Below are positions 48,501-59,480 of a stretch of 64,000 bases of DNA, piece by piece. Each line of letters begins with the position of its first letter. Position 1 is the stretch's first letter. The position numbers and the translations under genes are program-made. The notes below the pieces were generated by a model. It did not search any database, was not told where the DNA came from, and saw only the letters and a program-made list of their open reading frames with translations. The DNA comes from Chenopodium formosanum (taxonomy: Eukaryota; Streptophyta; Magnoliopsida; Caryophyllales; Amaranthaceae): positions 11,289,501-11,353,500 of the forward strand of contig CM044877.1 in the NCBI GenBank assembly GCA_024500155.1, given 5' to 3'.

Positions 48501-51500
48501 TCGCACCATTTGGCCTTTTTCACAATTTACACATTCCTCTTATATGATCTCTGTTTCAATTTATTTGCAACATTTACTATAAATGGATACTACAAATTAT
48601 TTGCAACAAATGTTTGTTTCCATTTTTACTTGTCATTTCTTTCTATCTCTCTCCTCTTTACATGCAACTTTATTTTTCTCTTTCCATTTATCACTCACAA
48701 ACAAATTTTACCTAGATATGGGTGAATGTCACAAATGGAGGTAGTATTATTTGGGTGTTTTACATGTAAGAAGAAAAAAAAAAAAAAATCATGTTGCTCT
48801 TGTTTTCGTCTTGATTTGTTCTTTTCAAATATTATTATTATTATTATTTTTTTTATTTTTTTTTTTTTGTAATTGTTACTTAAAGCAAATTAAAGATGTT
48901 AATCGCCAAAGTTTTGCATTGGCAAGCATGAAACTCTAAATGGTGCAATAATTAAAACACGAAAGAAGTATTATAATATATTATATTATTTTTTGAACCT
49001 TATTAGACCTTATTGGGCCTTAGACTAAGGTCTTTATATGAACTTATTGTCCCTTATATTATCTTATCTTATCTGAATCTAGACTTGTAATAAGTGAAAA
49101 AAAGGTGAGGAGAACAAAGCGTAAGTCTGACCTGTTTTAGATAGTATATATAATTAGTAGGAAAATAATCTATATGATACTTTTAGTGATTATGATTGGC
49201 CTATGTAATTATATCCTTCAGGTTATAATCATGTCTATTTATGTGATTAGCAGGAAGAAAATAATTTATTTCGACTTTGCTAATTTCTCAAGTTATACTA
49301 ATCATCTCAGTACTTGTAGATTATAATTACAGAACAGACCAAGATGAGTTAGTGACATTTGTATGGTTGCCTGTCTAACATACATTTTTTGCCTCTGCAT
49401 CTGAGTAGCTGAATGTACTCATAGGTCTGCAATTTCAAAATTATATTAATGTAGAAGTTGGGGTTCATCTTTGTAAGTTAATATTGCTTTTTTGTAATAT
49501 GCTAATTTACTTAATTGATATTTAGGGTTGTCTGTGGCATACTTATCTGGTAGGCAATCACCAAGTGGACAACAATTTGGAACATATAGTCAGGATGATG
49601 TGGATGCATTGCGGGCATTGGCTGAGGAGCCTGGAATAGTTGATTTGTTTCTGACATATCCTTATTCATTGTTATATTGTTGGTTTTTTTTGTTTGTTTT
49701 TTCTTTAACTTCTTTTATTTCTTTTGAGTTATACTCATCAGTAGTTCTGGTAGTTCTTTGATCTGGATTTCTTAACTTCTCAAACTAATGAATGGCCTCG
49801 TGGGGTTACAAATAGGATTGCAACTAATGATTTATCACCTGGGATATCTGATTCTCTGGGAAGCGATTCCACTGTAGCAGAATTGGTAGCAGAGATTAAG
49901 CCTCGGTAAGTTATGATCATATTTTAATGACGGAAGTACATACCAATTCTGCAATTCATGTTTTGAAATAGCTTTTTTGACCTCAGTTGAATTAATTTCC
50001 TTTTTTTTTTTTAATAATTTTGGCTTTCGACATGATAGGTATCACATTGCAGGTTCAAAGGCCGTCTTTTATGCTCGTGAACCATACTCTAATGTTGATG
50101 CTGTGCATGTAACCCGTTTCTTTGGCCTTGCTCCCGTAGGAAATAAAGAGAAACAGGTTCACTTTCTTGCATCTGGTTTCATGTACTTCAAAAGTCATAC
50201 TCATCACAGTGCTGCCTGATTATACTATTTGTAGAAAGCCTTTTCAATTCATATCAGTAATCATTCCTAAACGTTGTGTTGTTGAGGTTAAAAACTTTTT
50301 TGCTACTTCTAGCTGCTTTGATTTGGCAGGATCTTTTGAACTTCAATTTCTTGCTATACTGTGTATTGATTTGACCCAATTCTTTCGCACCAAAGGGCAT
50401 ACTGTACCGACGTATAGAATTCAACTAATGTCAACATCTTATTCATTTTCAAATTCATTAGTAGTTCCTCCATCCCATTAACATTTACACACTATTTATT
50501 GAAAGCAGTCCCATATTAGTTTGCACTCAAATGTTATTTTATTTTATTTATTAATTTTTTATTATTATTGTTTCTTTGCAAAAATGGTCATTTTCTCTCA
50601 TTTACATTAAAAAAATGACCCACTTTTTTCCCTTTACGGTATAAAAATGCCTTATTATCTCCTATCTAATTTTCTCAAAAAATTGTATGATAGTCCACTT
50701 CAAAAACTCCTAAAATTTTGTGCTATGTGAATTAGGACTGAAAAAGTATCTAATTATGTCTACCCCCTCGTTAGCACCATTTTCCATGACATAATTTGTC
50801 CAAAAAACTTTTCGATGTAGGCTTTGGATTAGATGTCCATCCTCAAAATTCCCCAGCACAACCTCAAGATCCTCATTTACAAACCCATCCTAACATATAT
50901 TATATTCTTTTCACTGCAATTGTAGACTTTCAACATTTTATGGACCTAAACCAAAGAATGGCCCTATGTGACAAACTAAATGAGAGATTATATTTTAGCA
51001 CCCTTAATTTGTTGGTTTTTGAAGATAGCAATTAGTCAAAGGCCTCACGGTGGACGCCGAATTGTTTTGGACAAAGTTTGTCGTGGCAGGAATGTTTACG
51101 ATTAGAACATCAAATGATATTTCAAGAGATGTTTTTATCCAACTACTAGCACTAGCAGTCAATCTCATAATTTTTTGTTTTATAAAAAAATTTAAAGGTT
51201 TCCAGAATATTAGCAAAAATGTTGCTCCTTGCATTTCATAACAATCGCAATAGTTTGAGTGGCGCACGTGCCAATGCACAACTTTGACCATTAATAGTGT
51301 GAGTAAGAAGTTTAGAAGGTTGATATAATGGAAATATACATACAAACTATTCCAAAAATATTTTACTTGGCAGCATATGTTTTTTTATATATTGGTACAT
51401 AGTATAGTCAAAGTAAGTACCTGTATATGAATAGGGTAAAAGTCAAATTGTTGCGATTTTTATGAAACCGAGGTATTACAGCTGGAATGAGTGGTTTCAG

Positions 51501-54500
51501 GTGGTGAGTAATGCATGTTGGTGGTAACACCCATGTATGAATATTTTATTTTTATTTTTTGGTTTCCTTTCCCCATCAACATTTGAATCGATGTTTCACT
51601 CAACAAATAATCTTAATACACATAAGCAGTGGGCTGTGCTGGGTGGGTCCATGGTGTGTGGCATGTGCTTCATTCCCATGTCTCCCAAAAAAGGCTGTTC
51701 ATTGACCATGCATGTCTGCAAATAAAGGTAGTGTGAGGAGGGATAAGAAAGAAAATTTCAAGGTGTATTTGTGTAAGGGCCATGCTGCCATGCTCTGTTA
51801 TATAAACTCATATTGATTATTCATTGTTTCTTTTGTTGAGTGCTCTTATGTTCCTTCTCTCAACAAATGGCTTTATTTCCACTCCTATATCCTGTTTGGG
51901 TTGCCTCACCATTCTAACTCTTGTTTTATTATTGTGTGGCTGTCAGAAATTTATGCATGCAATTTCACCAACTCCAGCATCAACTATGTCAGCAGCTGAA
52001 ATAAGCACAAAACCTCCTAATACAACTCTATCCCCATACACAGTTGTTGATGCTACACCTAGTACAGAGACTACCAAAAGACCAGGGGATAGTTCTCTTG
52101 AAGAACAGTATTGGCGTTATGATGTTAAAAAACAAAGGAAAGGGGATGGAAATGCAGAGAAACTCTGTTTTAAATTTTTGTCTTCTGGTTCATGCCCACG
52201 AGAAGACAATTGTCATTTTCGGCACGATCCAGAGGCAAGAGAACAATACCGAGGAGGTGTATGTTTTGATTTTCTTAATAAAGGAAAATGCGAGAGGGGC
52301 CCAGATTGTCAATTTAAGCATAACTTAGTTGAAGAAAGTGAAATTAATTCAAACAAAAGATCCAGATCTAATAGTGCAACTACTAACAGGTACGTGTGGC
52401 ATTTGATTTCGAATTTCTCTTTATTAATTGAATTAGTTTTCACTTATCGACAAGCATGTTGCTGTCTTGAAGTCGATTTTTTTAGTTTAGTGCTCCTGGA
52501 CTTCTTCATTTTCATTCAACTTGTTCTTTTTTTGTGTTGTAGTTCAAACAATAAGCTAATACATGATGTTATTAAAAACACGTCAGGTCAAAAGAATGCT
52601 GGTTTTGCTTGTCAAGCCCCAATGTGGAGTCCCATCTAATTATTACTGTTGGAGAAAACATATACTGTGCATTGGCGAAAGGCCCATTGGTTGATGATCA
52701 TGTGCTCTTATTACCAGTTGAGCACTCTCCAAGTACTTTATCTCTACCTCCAGATTGTCAAAGAGAACTTTATAAAAATCAGAGCAGTCTTCGGATGTAC
52801 TGCAAAGCCCAAAGTAAGGAATACATCTTCTTCGAACTAATATCTATTCGAGGAACTCATGCCAATCTCCAGGTGAGGCTATTCTATAGTTTGTTCTTTG
52901 CTTAATGTCTATATGCATGAAACACATCCTTTACAGCTCCCAATTGCAATCACATATTGTTCTTTTGTGTTGTACATCCGTTATGTGTACATTGTGATCT
53001 TTTTCAGGCTTCTATAGTGCCTACTTCTGCTTCTTAAATTGCTGGATGTTGATTAGTTCTCAATTTTATTTAGATTCGTTCACTATTTAACTAAACTAAT
53101 AATAAAAAATAGATTCCCTATAGAATTAGAAACCATTCTTGCTTTCCGAACTACCATAAGGTTAGTAGTACTAAGTCTAAAAGACAAAAGCTCTATTAAG
53201 ATAAAACTTATCAAGATGGCTGCCTGCGACCTTCACTACTCCACTCATAGAACCTTTTTTACTCAACTAACTTGCTCCCTACCGATACTGATGGCCTTAG
53301 CTTAGAAAAACGAATTAGAAAGCGGATTGACATACTAACAACTCACTTGCACGAGGAAGAAGAAGGAGAAGACAGTCGATGGTCAACTTTATGAAGTGAG
53401 TAATTGTCTTTGAGATGAAGTCTGACACCATTTTAATGCTTTTGAATGTGTAATGGAGCTGTGCTCTTATCTTGTCTATCATACCATGGGAAAGAAAGAA
53501 AAAGAAAGAGAATAATATGTTATTTTAGGCTTAGTAGTTGATCAAATCCCTTGTACAGTTACGTGACTATATCTTGATGCTGTTATTTAACAGTGACAGA
53601 AACTGAATGCTGGTTTTGCGAGGCAAATGCAATTTGATACAGCAAGTTTTGGGTGTAATCGTTTGTATGACAATATCATACGCAATTTATATATGGATAT
53701 TGATGGTATAATGTGACTTTCTGTTTACATCAGTAATTATTAATGTGCTCATACCCAATGTCTCTTGTGTAGGCAGTTCCTATTCCGCAGACCAAAGCAT
53801 CTTCTGTGAAAAATATATTCAATTTAGCTGCTAAAAAGCTGGGTTTTGAGTTTGAGACAATTAAAGGTAAGCTTATCTATGGTTAGCTGATATACTGGAA
53901 TGAACTTTTCTTTGGTGCTTTTCCTGTCTATAATGTTGTTCCAGGAGTAGAAAATGAATCAACACAAATGATCTTTGTGTGTTCTGAATCTTTTTGTTTT
54001 TGTTTTGGGGATACTTTGTTACATACTGGTGCGAGTGTTCATTTTTTTGCTGGATCCTGGGAAAAAGTGTGGCCTTACATGCTAAAATGTCTCAAAAGTA
54101 GCTGTTTATAAATAATGTTGAAAAAATAACTAATGCTGTATGCCTATCTAATAAGTATTTATTGACGATTTTTCATAATCAATATGGAGTTTTGTGGAAA
54201 AGGAAAGACTTGACTAGGAAAACTTAATTAAGCTCTCACATCCCTTTTAGGTTAGCTGAATTTAGATGGAAAAAAAGGTGATAGCTTGAAATCTCTTCAT
54301 TGTATTGTCTACAATAATTCTGTAATTATCCATTAAACAAAGGAATATTTTTTTTAAAAATTTCTACAAGATAAACTAAACAAAGAAATATTAGTTCCCT
54401 TCTTTCCTTTTCTTCCCTCTCCTCTCCTCTCCTTCCTTTTCTTTCCTACCATTAATGTTACGTTGCTTCATCGATTTTTCTATGAACTTATTTGGAAACT

Positions 54501-55677
54501 TGTTCCTTTGATCAGCATGTAGACCCTTACTTAACACTTACCCAAAACCTCCATTATCTTGAACCACCATAGAATAGATTCAAAGAAGAGGGAAAGAGAA
54601 ATGAACATTATGTGATATATTTTCATAATTGGGCTTGAAATCAGAATTAAAATGAGAAGTAGCAAACAATATTTGTGTGTACGTGTATTTGTAATGTAAA
54701 ACATTGGAAAAAAAAAATTTATTATTATGATTATTATATATATTTTTTTTTTATCAAAATCCAGATCGTGTTTCATGAGCTGCGTATGCTTTTCAAATAT
54801 ACTCAACAGTTTTCTTATGTGCCCACTCGTACCTGTGTTTCATGAGCTGTGTATGCTTTTCAAGGATACCCCTCAGTTTTCTTATGTGCCCACTTGTGCC
54901 TGTGTCCGGTTAATTTTGCCTGTTGTCATTACAAACCAAACAAGCGGTATGAGACATGGGGTTCATATCCACATCTCTCCCTTGGGAAAGACTTCCTGAA
55001 TAGGGAGTCTCCCTTTGAATGAGTCTCGAAGGTGGGCAGTCTTACTATATTGAAACCGTCTCATACTGGGCTCAGCAAAAGCAACGCCCTACGTCCTGTA
55101 TTTCAATATTATGATGTCAATATAAGTGGCAGTTAACTTTTGAGTACAGTATTACTGTTCTCAGCAGTTAATTTTGATTTACTGGTGGTCTTTCTGTATT
55201 AGGCTAATCAATCAGTGTTTTCTTGTTTTTCAATGTTGTAGGTGATGGTACTTCTGAAGCAAGAGAATTGTTGAAAGCTAAATTTGACGGCAAGTCTGGT
55301 TTCTTCTATGTGGAGTTACATGATGGCACTATATTGGGACACTCTATAGATGAGAATGAAAATTTTCCTGTTCAATTTGGTCGTGAGGTAATGCTTAATA
55401 AGTTTAGAAAAAGTATCTGCTTAATTTCATTATGGTATTAACATTACCTTTTCTGCCCTGCAATGTTTTGTTTATATATCAATATATGTGGTTATTTGTG
55501 GTGTCTTTGGGTGGGCTAATCCCTGCCGTAATGTTTCTATAGGTTATGGCTGGCCTGCTCAAAATGCCTGATAGGGCTGACTGGAGGAACTGTAAGCTTA
55601 GCAAAGATGAAGAGGAGAAACTGGTGGAAGATTTCAAATCTCGGTTCAAGAACTTTGATCCCAATGAAGATTTCTGA
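39573..55677 (+). CDS. CWF19L1: CWF19-like protein 1 / CCCH zinc-finger CwfJ-family protein, ten exons
   Basis: Exons: 39573-39650, 39730-40003, 49526-49655, 49786-49905, 50039-50156, 51947-52389, 52587-52872, 53773-53866, 55242-55387, 55543-55677. Phases agree throughout: 608 codons with the TGA stop. The protein starts MASPPRILLSGDVNGRLSQL, a metallophosphatase-like N-terminal fold, with LLCVGQFF and YFIGDYG following. Two perfect C-x8-C-x5-C-x3-H fingers lie at residues 314-333 and 346-365. CwfJ C-terminal domain 1 starts at about 392 (CWFCLSSPNVESHL, HIT-like) and domain 2 covers the end (FYVELHDGTILGH, MPDRADWRNCKLS). The family links to post-catalytic spliceosomes and lariat turnover. 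Length fits plant members. All introns are GT-AG except intron 3. Intron 2 is 9.5 kb and TE-filled; intron 5 is 1.8 kb with a decayed MITE near 50.46 kb. Confidence 0.93.
40851..41270. mobile_element. GCGCC-rich non-autonomous transposon in CWF19L1 intron 2
   Basis: The left end TTAGTTTTAAAAGCGCAAGG and the right end GCGTGCTTTTTAAAACCGAG are imperfect inverted repeats. GGCGCA/GCGCC words fill both flanks, with an AT-rich middle. GAGGCA lies next to both ends and may be the target duplication. This is a common dispersed plant repeat type whose superfamily I do not assign. Confidence 0.55.
41271..42493. other. Intron 2 sequence, nothing recognised
   Basis: AT-rich. Related words at 41440-41520 repeat TTCTCTTTCTTCCACCATT. 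No coding frame. Confidence 0.4.
42494..44684. mobile_element. Long-TIR (Mutator-like) element, outer, with 9-bp duplication
   Basis: TATTTTTTT at 42485-42493 is repeated at 44685-44693. The ends GGGAAATTCTCTTTGGTAGA and TCTACCAAAGAGAATTTCCC are exact complements, and similarity extends for about 120 bp through AATAATAAACATTCTCAGTG and CATGGTGAACCATG. The centre holds GC-rich DNA at 42720-43380 with no recognised protein. A second element is inserted at 43522-44585. The same family recurs at 62132-63388. Confidence 0.88.
43522..44585. mobile_element. Nested long-TIR element, near-complete palindrome, 9-bp duplication
   Basis: TAAAACTTT at 43513-43521 is repeated exactly at 44586-44594. The ends GGAAAAATTAGAAAAAATAA and its complement match, followed by AATCCCAACTTT blocks, ACCGGTCA and GACACGTG-like words. 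The left half is C-rich (43775-44035), the right half G-rich (44060-44340), and they are largely complementary. The axis is near 44050 (AACGGCCGGAAACGG ... TTCCGGCCGTT). Confidence 0.88.
44697..45540. mobile_element. Long-TIR element next to the outer element
   Basis: Left TTGATAAATACCACCATCTA and right TAGATGGTGGTATTTATCAA are exact complements. The inverted repeat continues for about 200 bp (TTCCTAAACTTTTGAAACTC, AGATGACGTCATTGTGGG). The centre contains CTCTCTC-rich DNA and a repeated TTTCGTGGTAATTACTTG. The TSD is masked by T-runs. Confidence 0.75.
45633..46134 (+). mobile_element. Copia-type LTR, itself a large inverted repeat
   Basis: It starts TGTTAGGATTAATTC and ends GAATTAATCCTTACA. 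A primer-binding site TGGTATCATGAGCC follows at 46137-46150, as in Met-tRNA-primed Copia elements. Arms of about 190 bp are complementary (ATATACTTTAATCTTCATAT; AGTGAGAGTCTATTGTATGT; TTTTCTCTCTATTG) around a loop at about 45815-45955. No second LTR was found downstream. Confidence 0.7.
47232..47995 (+). pseudogene. Copia gag remnant
   Basis: Overlapping frames read LDGTNFKSWKENFM, then GCMDLDLALR, then a UBN2-type gag body (EISTLLSSLVFQKYKGTGNI) and the start of a zinc knuckle (HKKKQCTKW). The frame changes at about 47390 and again near 47760. The sequence breaks off in the knuckle where an inverted RT piece begins. It belongs to the element with the LTR at 45.6-46.1 kb. Confidence 0.75.
47996..48525 (-). 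pseudogene. Copia reverse-transcriptase remnant, inverted
   Basis: On the minus strand: DLELHQMDVKIAFL, then KLKKSIYGLKQASRQWYLKF, a damaged active-site region (FLFYMLMNY), then LSNHLEMKDLGDTSFVLGIQ. This is the middle of a Copia RT with several frame changes. Protease, integrase and RNase H are absent. It is fused head-on to gag at about 47996. Confidence 0.8.
48526..49525. other. End of intron 2
   Basis: The interval 48530-48745 has MITE-like words (TTATTTGCAACATTTAC; AAATGGAGGTAGTA) without clean ends. The rest is AT-rich with no recognised feature. Confidence 0.4.
49656..49785 (+). other. AT-AC intron with U12-type splice signals (CWF19L1 intron 3)
   Basis: The 5' splice site is ATATCCTTATT, the exact U12 consensus core. 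A branch-site-like TTTCTTAAC is at 49768-49776, one mismatch from TTCCTTAAC, with its A about 10 nt before the terminal AC at 49785. No GT-AG alternative keeps the reading frame here; joining CTGAC to TAATGAATGG gives the expected LTNEW. Confidence 0.85.
54769..54902. repeat. 67-bp tandem duplication in CWF19L1 intron 8
   Basis: Two copies with about seven differences, starting TGTTTCATGAGCTGCGTATG and TGTTTCATGAGCTGTGTATG. Confidence 0.85.
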
Positions 55678-56481
55678 ATTTGACTCGGAATGTGATCTCA
55701 ATGAGTGACTGTAGAGGATTAATAGACTTAGAAATTCTGCTTTAGATCTCATTGATCTGCAGGATTCGTGCTGCATATCATTGCAGGTACTTCAGATAAT
55801 CAGATCATTAAAAAGTCCTGCTGTGTGCACCAATATATTTATCTCGATTATGTGGATCTTGTGCAGGAGTGGTATACGGTGTATTATTGTTCACACCTTG
55901 ACCAAGATAATGCGTACCAACTACACACTTGCCACTGGGGAAGTTCTCCTTGTATCTTCACTGGCTCATTGCGGCATTGCCATATACGGATTATATGCTA
56001 TCAGAGTCACATAATGCTTTGAAGTCGGCATGCAATTTATTTTGAGCTGTAATCTTGATATACTCTCATTCTGAATTTTGTTGCTCGTTCACCAAAATCT
56101 AATTATAAAAATATATTGTTGTAGAATTGATTCACTAAAGCTGAGTAATGGATGTAATTTTGGAATGTATCATTGTGTCCTCTATATAGTAACATACTAG
56201 TAATTAGGTTAAATTTGTATACATAAAGTGTTTGCTCACCCTTGGATTTTATTGTAAAATAAAGAATTGTGAGTATTTAAATTAACTGAATGATTATTTT
56301 AGTTACTCGTACTATACAAGATGTCTAAAAGAAAAAGTATATATTTACACATAGTATTCATTGTTGATTGAGATTTGAGACTAAAAATTTCAAAATGAAA
56401 TATTTATATAATAATCGAGATGGATATATTTAGGTTTAGGATATGGCCTATAAACTAGGCGTGTGAGTTAATTCGCACTAA
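55678..56481 (+). other. 3' untranslated region and flank of CWF19L1
   Basis: Non-coding. A candidate polyadenylation signal AATAAA is at 56258-56263; others closer to the stop codon are weaker. No other gene. Confidence 0.4.
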
Positions 56482-56618
56482 GGGCTTGTTTTCATACGAT
56501 TATTTTCATTTCAGTTCAGCTTCTAATTTCCTTCTTTTATAAAATATTCATTTCAATTCAGCTCCTATAAGTTTAGTTTATTTCAGTTCTAATAAGTTTA
56601 GTCAATCAGAATAGGCCC
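56482..56618. mobile_element. Harbinger-type MITE (137 bp) with TAA duplication
   Basis: The ends GGGCTTGTTTT and GAATAGGCCC form the inverted repeat; both flanks are TAA. The inside is TTTCAGTTCAGCTTCTAATT words. Confidence 0.75.
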
Positions 56619-56755
56619 TAAGTAAATAATAATTTTATTTAACTCTTCATTTCTTTTTGATCTTCTATGTTTTAAACACACTTTCAATGTAATATGGTAA
56701 ATTGGTAATTAAAATGAATCTAAAGACCATATGGTTATGTTTACATTAAAATAAA

Positions 56756-57510
56756 GGACCCTTTGATAATTTCAACTATGGTCGATTTACTTTTAATAAT
56801 CCCAACTATTGGGTATGCTTGCCTCTAATGATCTCAATCGATCAATACCAAGTCAATGACCTATTGTAACAGGAAACAAATACACGTGTCAACATGTGAT
56901 CGACCCCTCCCAACCCCCGAACCACCTTAGCCAACCTACTCCCACCCGCCATACCACCTAAACTACCTCTACACAAACAAAGAAATCGACCCTTCTTCCT
57001 TCCCAACCCCCGAATTTGGCCTCAGGGTGGTTTTGAGGGTGTTAGAAGAGAGGGGAAGCGCCAAAGCGACACTTCAGGTTCTTTTTCGTTTTTGGTTTTC
57101 CGGTAAAGGGGAGCAAAAGGAGGGAGTGGTTTAGGGGGTCAATGGTGTTGTTTAGGGGGTTGAGAGGGTCGGACGTTCGTTTTAGGGGGGTTAGGGAGGT
57201 GGCCCACGACAATTTTCGTAGGGGTTAGGCTAGAGTTTACCACTTGGGGGGTGGCTGGGAATGGATTTTTTTTTATTTTTCTTTATATATATTTTTTAAT
57301 ATTAGACCCATCAAGTGCTGATACGTGACTTTTAAAAAAAAAAAAATCAAAAATAAAAAAATTATCCTTTCAGCAGGCTACCGGTCATTGGGACCATTGG
57401 AGACAATTAGGCAAACATACCCAATAGTTAGAATTATTAGATAATAAACATTAGTTGGGATTATTAAAAGTAAATCGGTCATAGTTGAGATTATTAAAGT
57501 GCATTTTCTC
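56756..57510. mobile_element. Long-TIR (Mutator-like) element with 9-bp duplication
   Basis: TAAAATAAA at 56747-56755 recurs at 57511-57519. The ends share TCAACTATGGTCGATTTACT and its complement, then TTTTAATAATCCCAACTA on both sides. Further in are TACACGTGTC and TACCGGTCATTGGGACC, words also present in the 29.7 and 43.5 kb elements. The centre is C-rich then G-rich with no known protein. Confidence 0.82.
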
Positions 57511-58041
57511 TAAAATAAATTGTGAATTTGATAGATTTCGTTTGTCATAGAATCTTAAGATAGTCCAAGTGTGGCAAACAAAAACTATTAGAGTATTTTA
57601 TTCTACTCGTAACATATTTGCTTCTAATTAATTAGCAACAAGTAGTAAGATTTTTTTTTTTCTTTCTTAAATGGTAATTTACACTAATACATCAAAAAAA
57701 AAAAAAAAAAATCTTAACTGTAAAAATCTCTTAATTGTGCAATTACAATTTATATGACACGCATAAGTTGTCAAAAATAGTAACAAATAAGTAAAGATGA
57801 AAGAATATGTGATATAAAAGAAGATTTAATTATGAAATAAAAGTAATTTTTAAAAATTGTATTTAGGTGTAGCAATTATTAAGAATAGATAGACATATTC
57901 AAACACCTCAAAAAATCCTTAACATATGTGCAATATATGTGTAATATTTGTGCAAATGCAATATATGTGTTATTTAAATTATTAATTAAGTCGCAACACA
58001 AGTACATTGCATTGGTAAAGTTATCTAGCTAAGACAATTAA
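57511..58041. other. AT-rich spacer
   Basis: Nothing recognised. Confidence 0.4.
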
Positions 58042-58735
58042 TTAAGAAATAAATTCAGTTTCGTTGAAAGGAATCCATTCCGCACCATTGATAAATTCCT
58101 CACGGTTCACTTTTAGATTTCCCGCCCTTTGACTTATTGAAATTTTGTGTCCGGAACATTTTATTCTTGCCTTAATATTATAGTCTAACCCTATATTTTG
58201 ACATTTGACGTAATATGTGTTTTTTAAGGAGGCGATGTTGTCTTCCCAAGACAACCAATAACCTTCAAAATTGATGATATCATCCAAATAGCTTTCCATC
58301 ACTATTGTTGTAGAATAAGACTTCCATAGTCAACCTAGGTATCCTCCTTCCTTCTTTTCAAGTAATTTGACATCCAAACTAATAGTGCAATTTTGAATGA
58401 CTATTCCACTCATGTCATTTATTTCAACCCGTTCTTGTGCATGCAGTTACAACATCTTGTTGACCGGTAGGTTATGGGAGTGTGTAAGAATATGTTACAA
58501 TTTTGTAGTATTGCAAGAGAATCACCAAAGGTAAAATCAATTATCCCTTATATGTCGCATTCTCGGAAAAAAATGTCCATTCATCATAAGGGTAGACACT
58601 AGACAGAGTGTCTTGATAGCACTCTAAGCTAAATCTATATAACATTGTGTTGTCAGCCACACTCCTAAATGCAACTATCGGTCCAACTCCTGGACAACAT
58701 TGTTGATGAAGGATTACATATTAGCCACAAAACCA
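58042..58735 (-). pseudogene. Pectinesterase (PME) pseudogene
   Basis: PME de-esterifies pectin in the cell wall. Broken minus-strand frames give the family order: GVGFVAN (about 58.72 kb), CYQDTL (about 58605-58622), GIIDFTFGDSLAILQNCNI, SGIVIQNCTI, YLG*LWKSYSTTIVMESYLD, then WLSWEDN and GAEWIPFNETEF. The stop at 58330-58332 replaces the arginine of the LGRPWK signature, a catalytic residue in the family. At least two further stops or frame changes lie upstream. The first exon (pro-region) was not found. Clearly non-functional. Confidence 0.8.
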
Positions 58736-59128
58736 ACACCTTCAATGCCTATATTAATATAAAAAATAAGTGATTTTAATTGTTAAAAATGCAAATAATC
58801 TTGTCCTACATATGTAATCAATTCCATTATTATAATTAGAAAACTAGATTAATTAATACTGCACCGTGATGACAAATATTTTTTCTCAATTTTTTTTTAT
58901 ATCTTTTAACATTGATAACATTTTTAAAATCACTTGGATCGCCTTTTTTTTTTTTTTTTTTTTTTTCTAAAAAAATTTCTTATATAAGTTTTATAAGATA
59001 AATTGATAATTATTATAAACATGTACTGTGCATATATAGTTCATTTTTTAATGGTTATTATTTAATGATGTAACATAATATCTACTGAAAACATACTTAA
59101 GTGGTAATTAGGCATAATATAGTTAATA

Positions 59129-59219
59129 CTCCTTCCGTCTCTTTATTAATGTCCACTTTCTATCATTTATTACTCACATAATAAAGAGAAAGTGAACATT
59201 AATAAAAAGACGGTGGGAG
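59129..59219. mobile_element. Stowaway MITE (91 bp) with TA duplication
   Basis: Ends CTCCTTCCGTCTCTTTATTA and the complementary TAATAAAAAGACGGTGGGAG; flanks are TA on both sides. Almost the whole element folds back. Confidence 0.9.
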
Positions 59220-59348
59220 TATTGTATTATATATTGAGCTTATATGTGTAGAGTAGAAGCTACTGAAAACGAGTATAATTTATCAAAATCTATTAAATAA
59301 TGTAGTATTGGAAATATCCAAAATTATAGAAGAGAGAGAGAGAGAGAG

Positions 59349-59480
59349 AGTAACTTATATCACATATTAAATCAGAGGAAATTTTTTTAATGAGAGCTTG
59401 ATACATAGGATAATAGTAACTTATATCACATATTAAATCAGAGGAAATTTTTTTAATGAGAGCTTGATACATAGGATAAT
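59349..59480. repeat. 66-bp exact tandem duplication
   Basis: Two identical copies (59349-59414, 59415-59480), starting AGTAACTTATATCACATATT. The unit is 22 codons long but no credible gene covers it. A (GA)n run precedes it. Confidence 0.95.

Noticed and set aside
48480..48939. Hydrophobic 81- and 62-codon frames
   Set aside because: T-rich DNA gives Leu/Phe-rich translations; they lie in MITE-like intron sequence.
53600..53640. Short match to CWF19L1 exon 7 (GAATGCTGGTTTTGC) in intron 7, as a possible duplicated exon
   Set aside because: Only about 15 nt are shared and the downstream frame does not continue as the CwfJ domain; probably chance.
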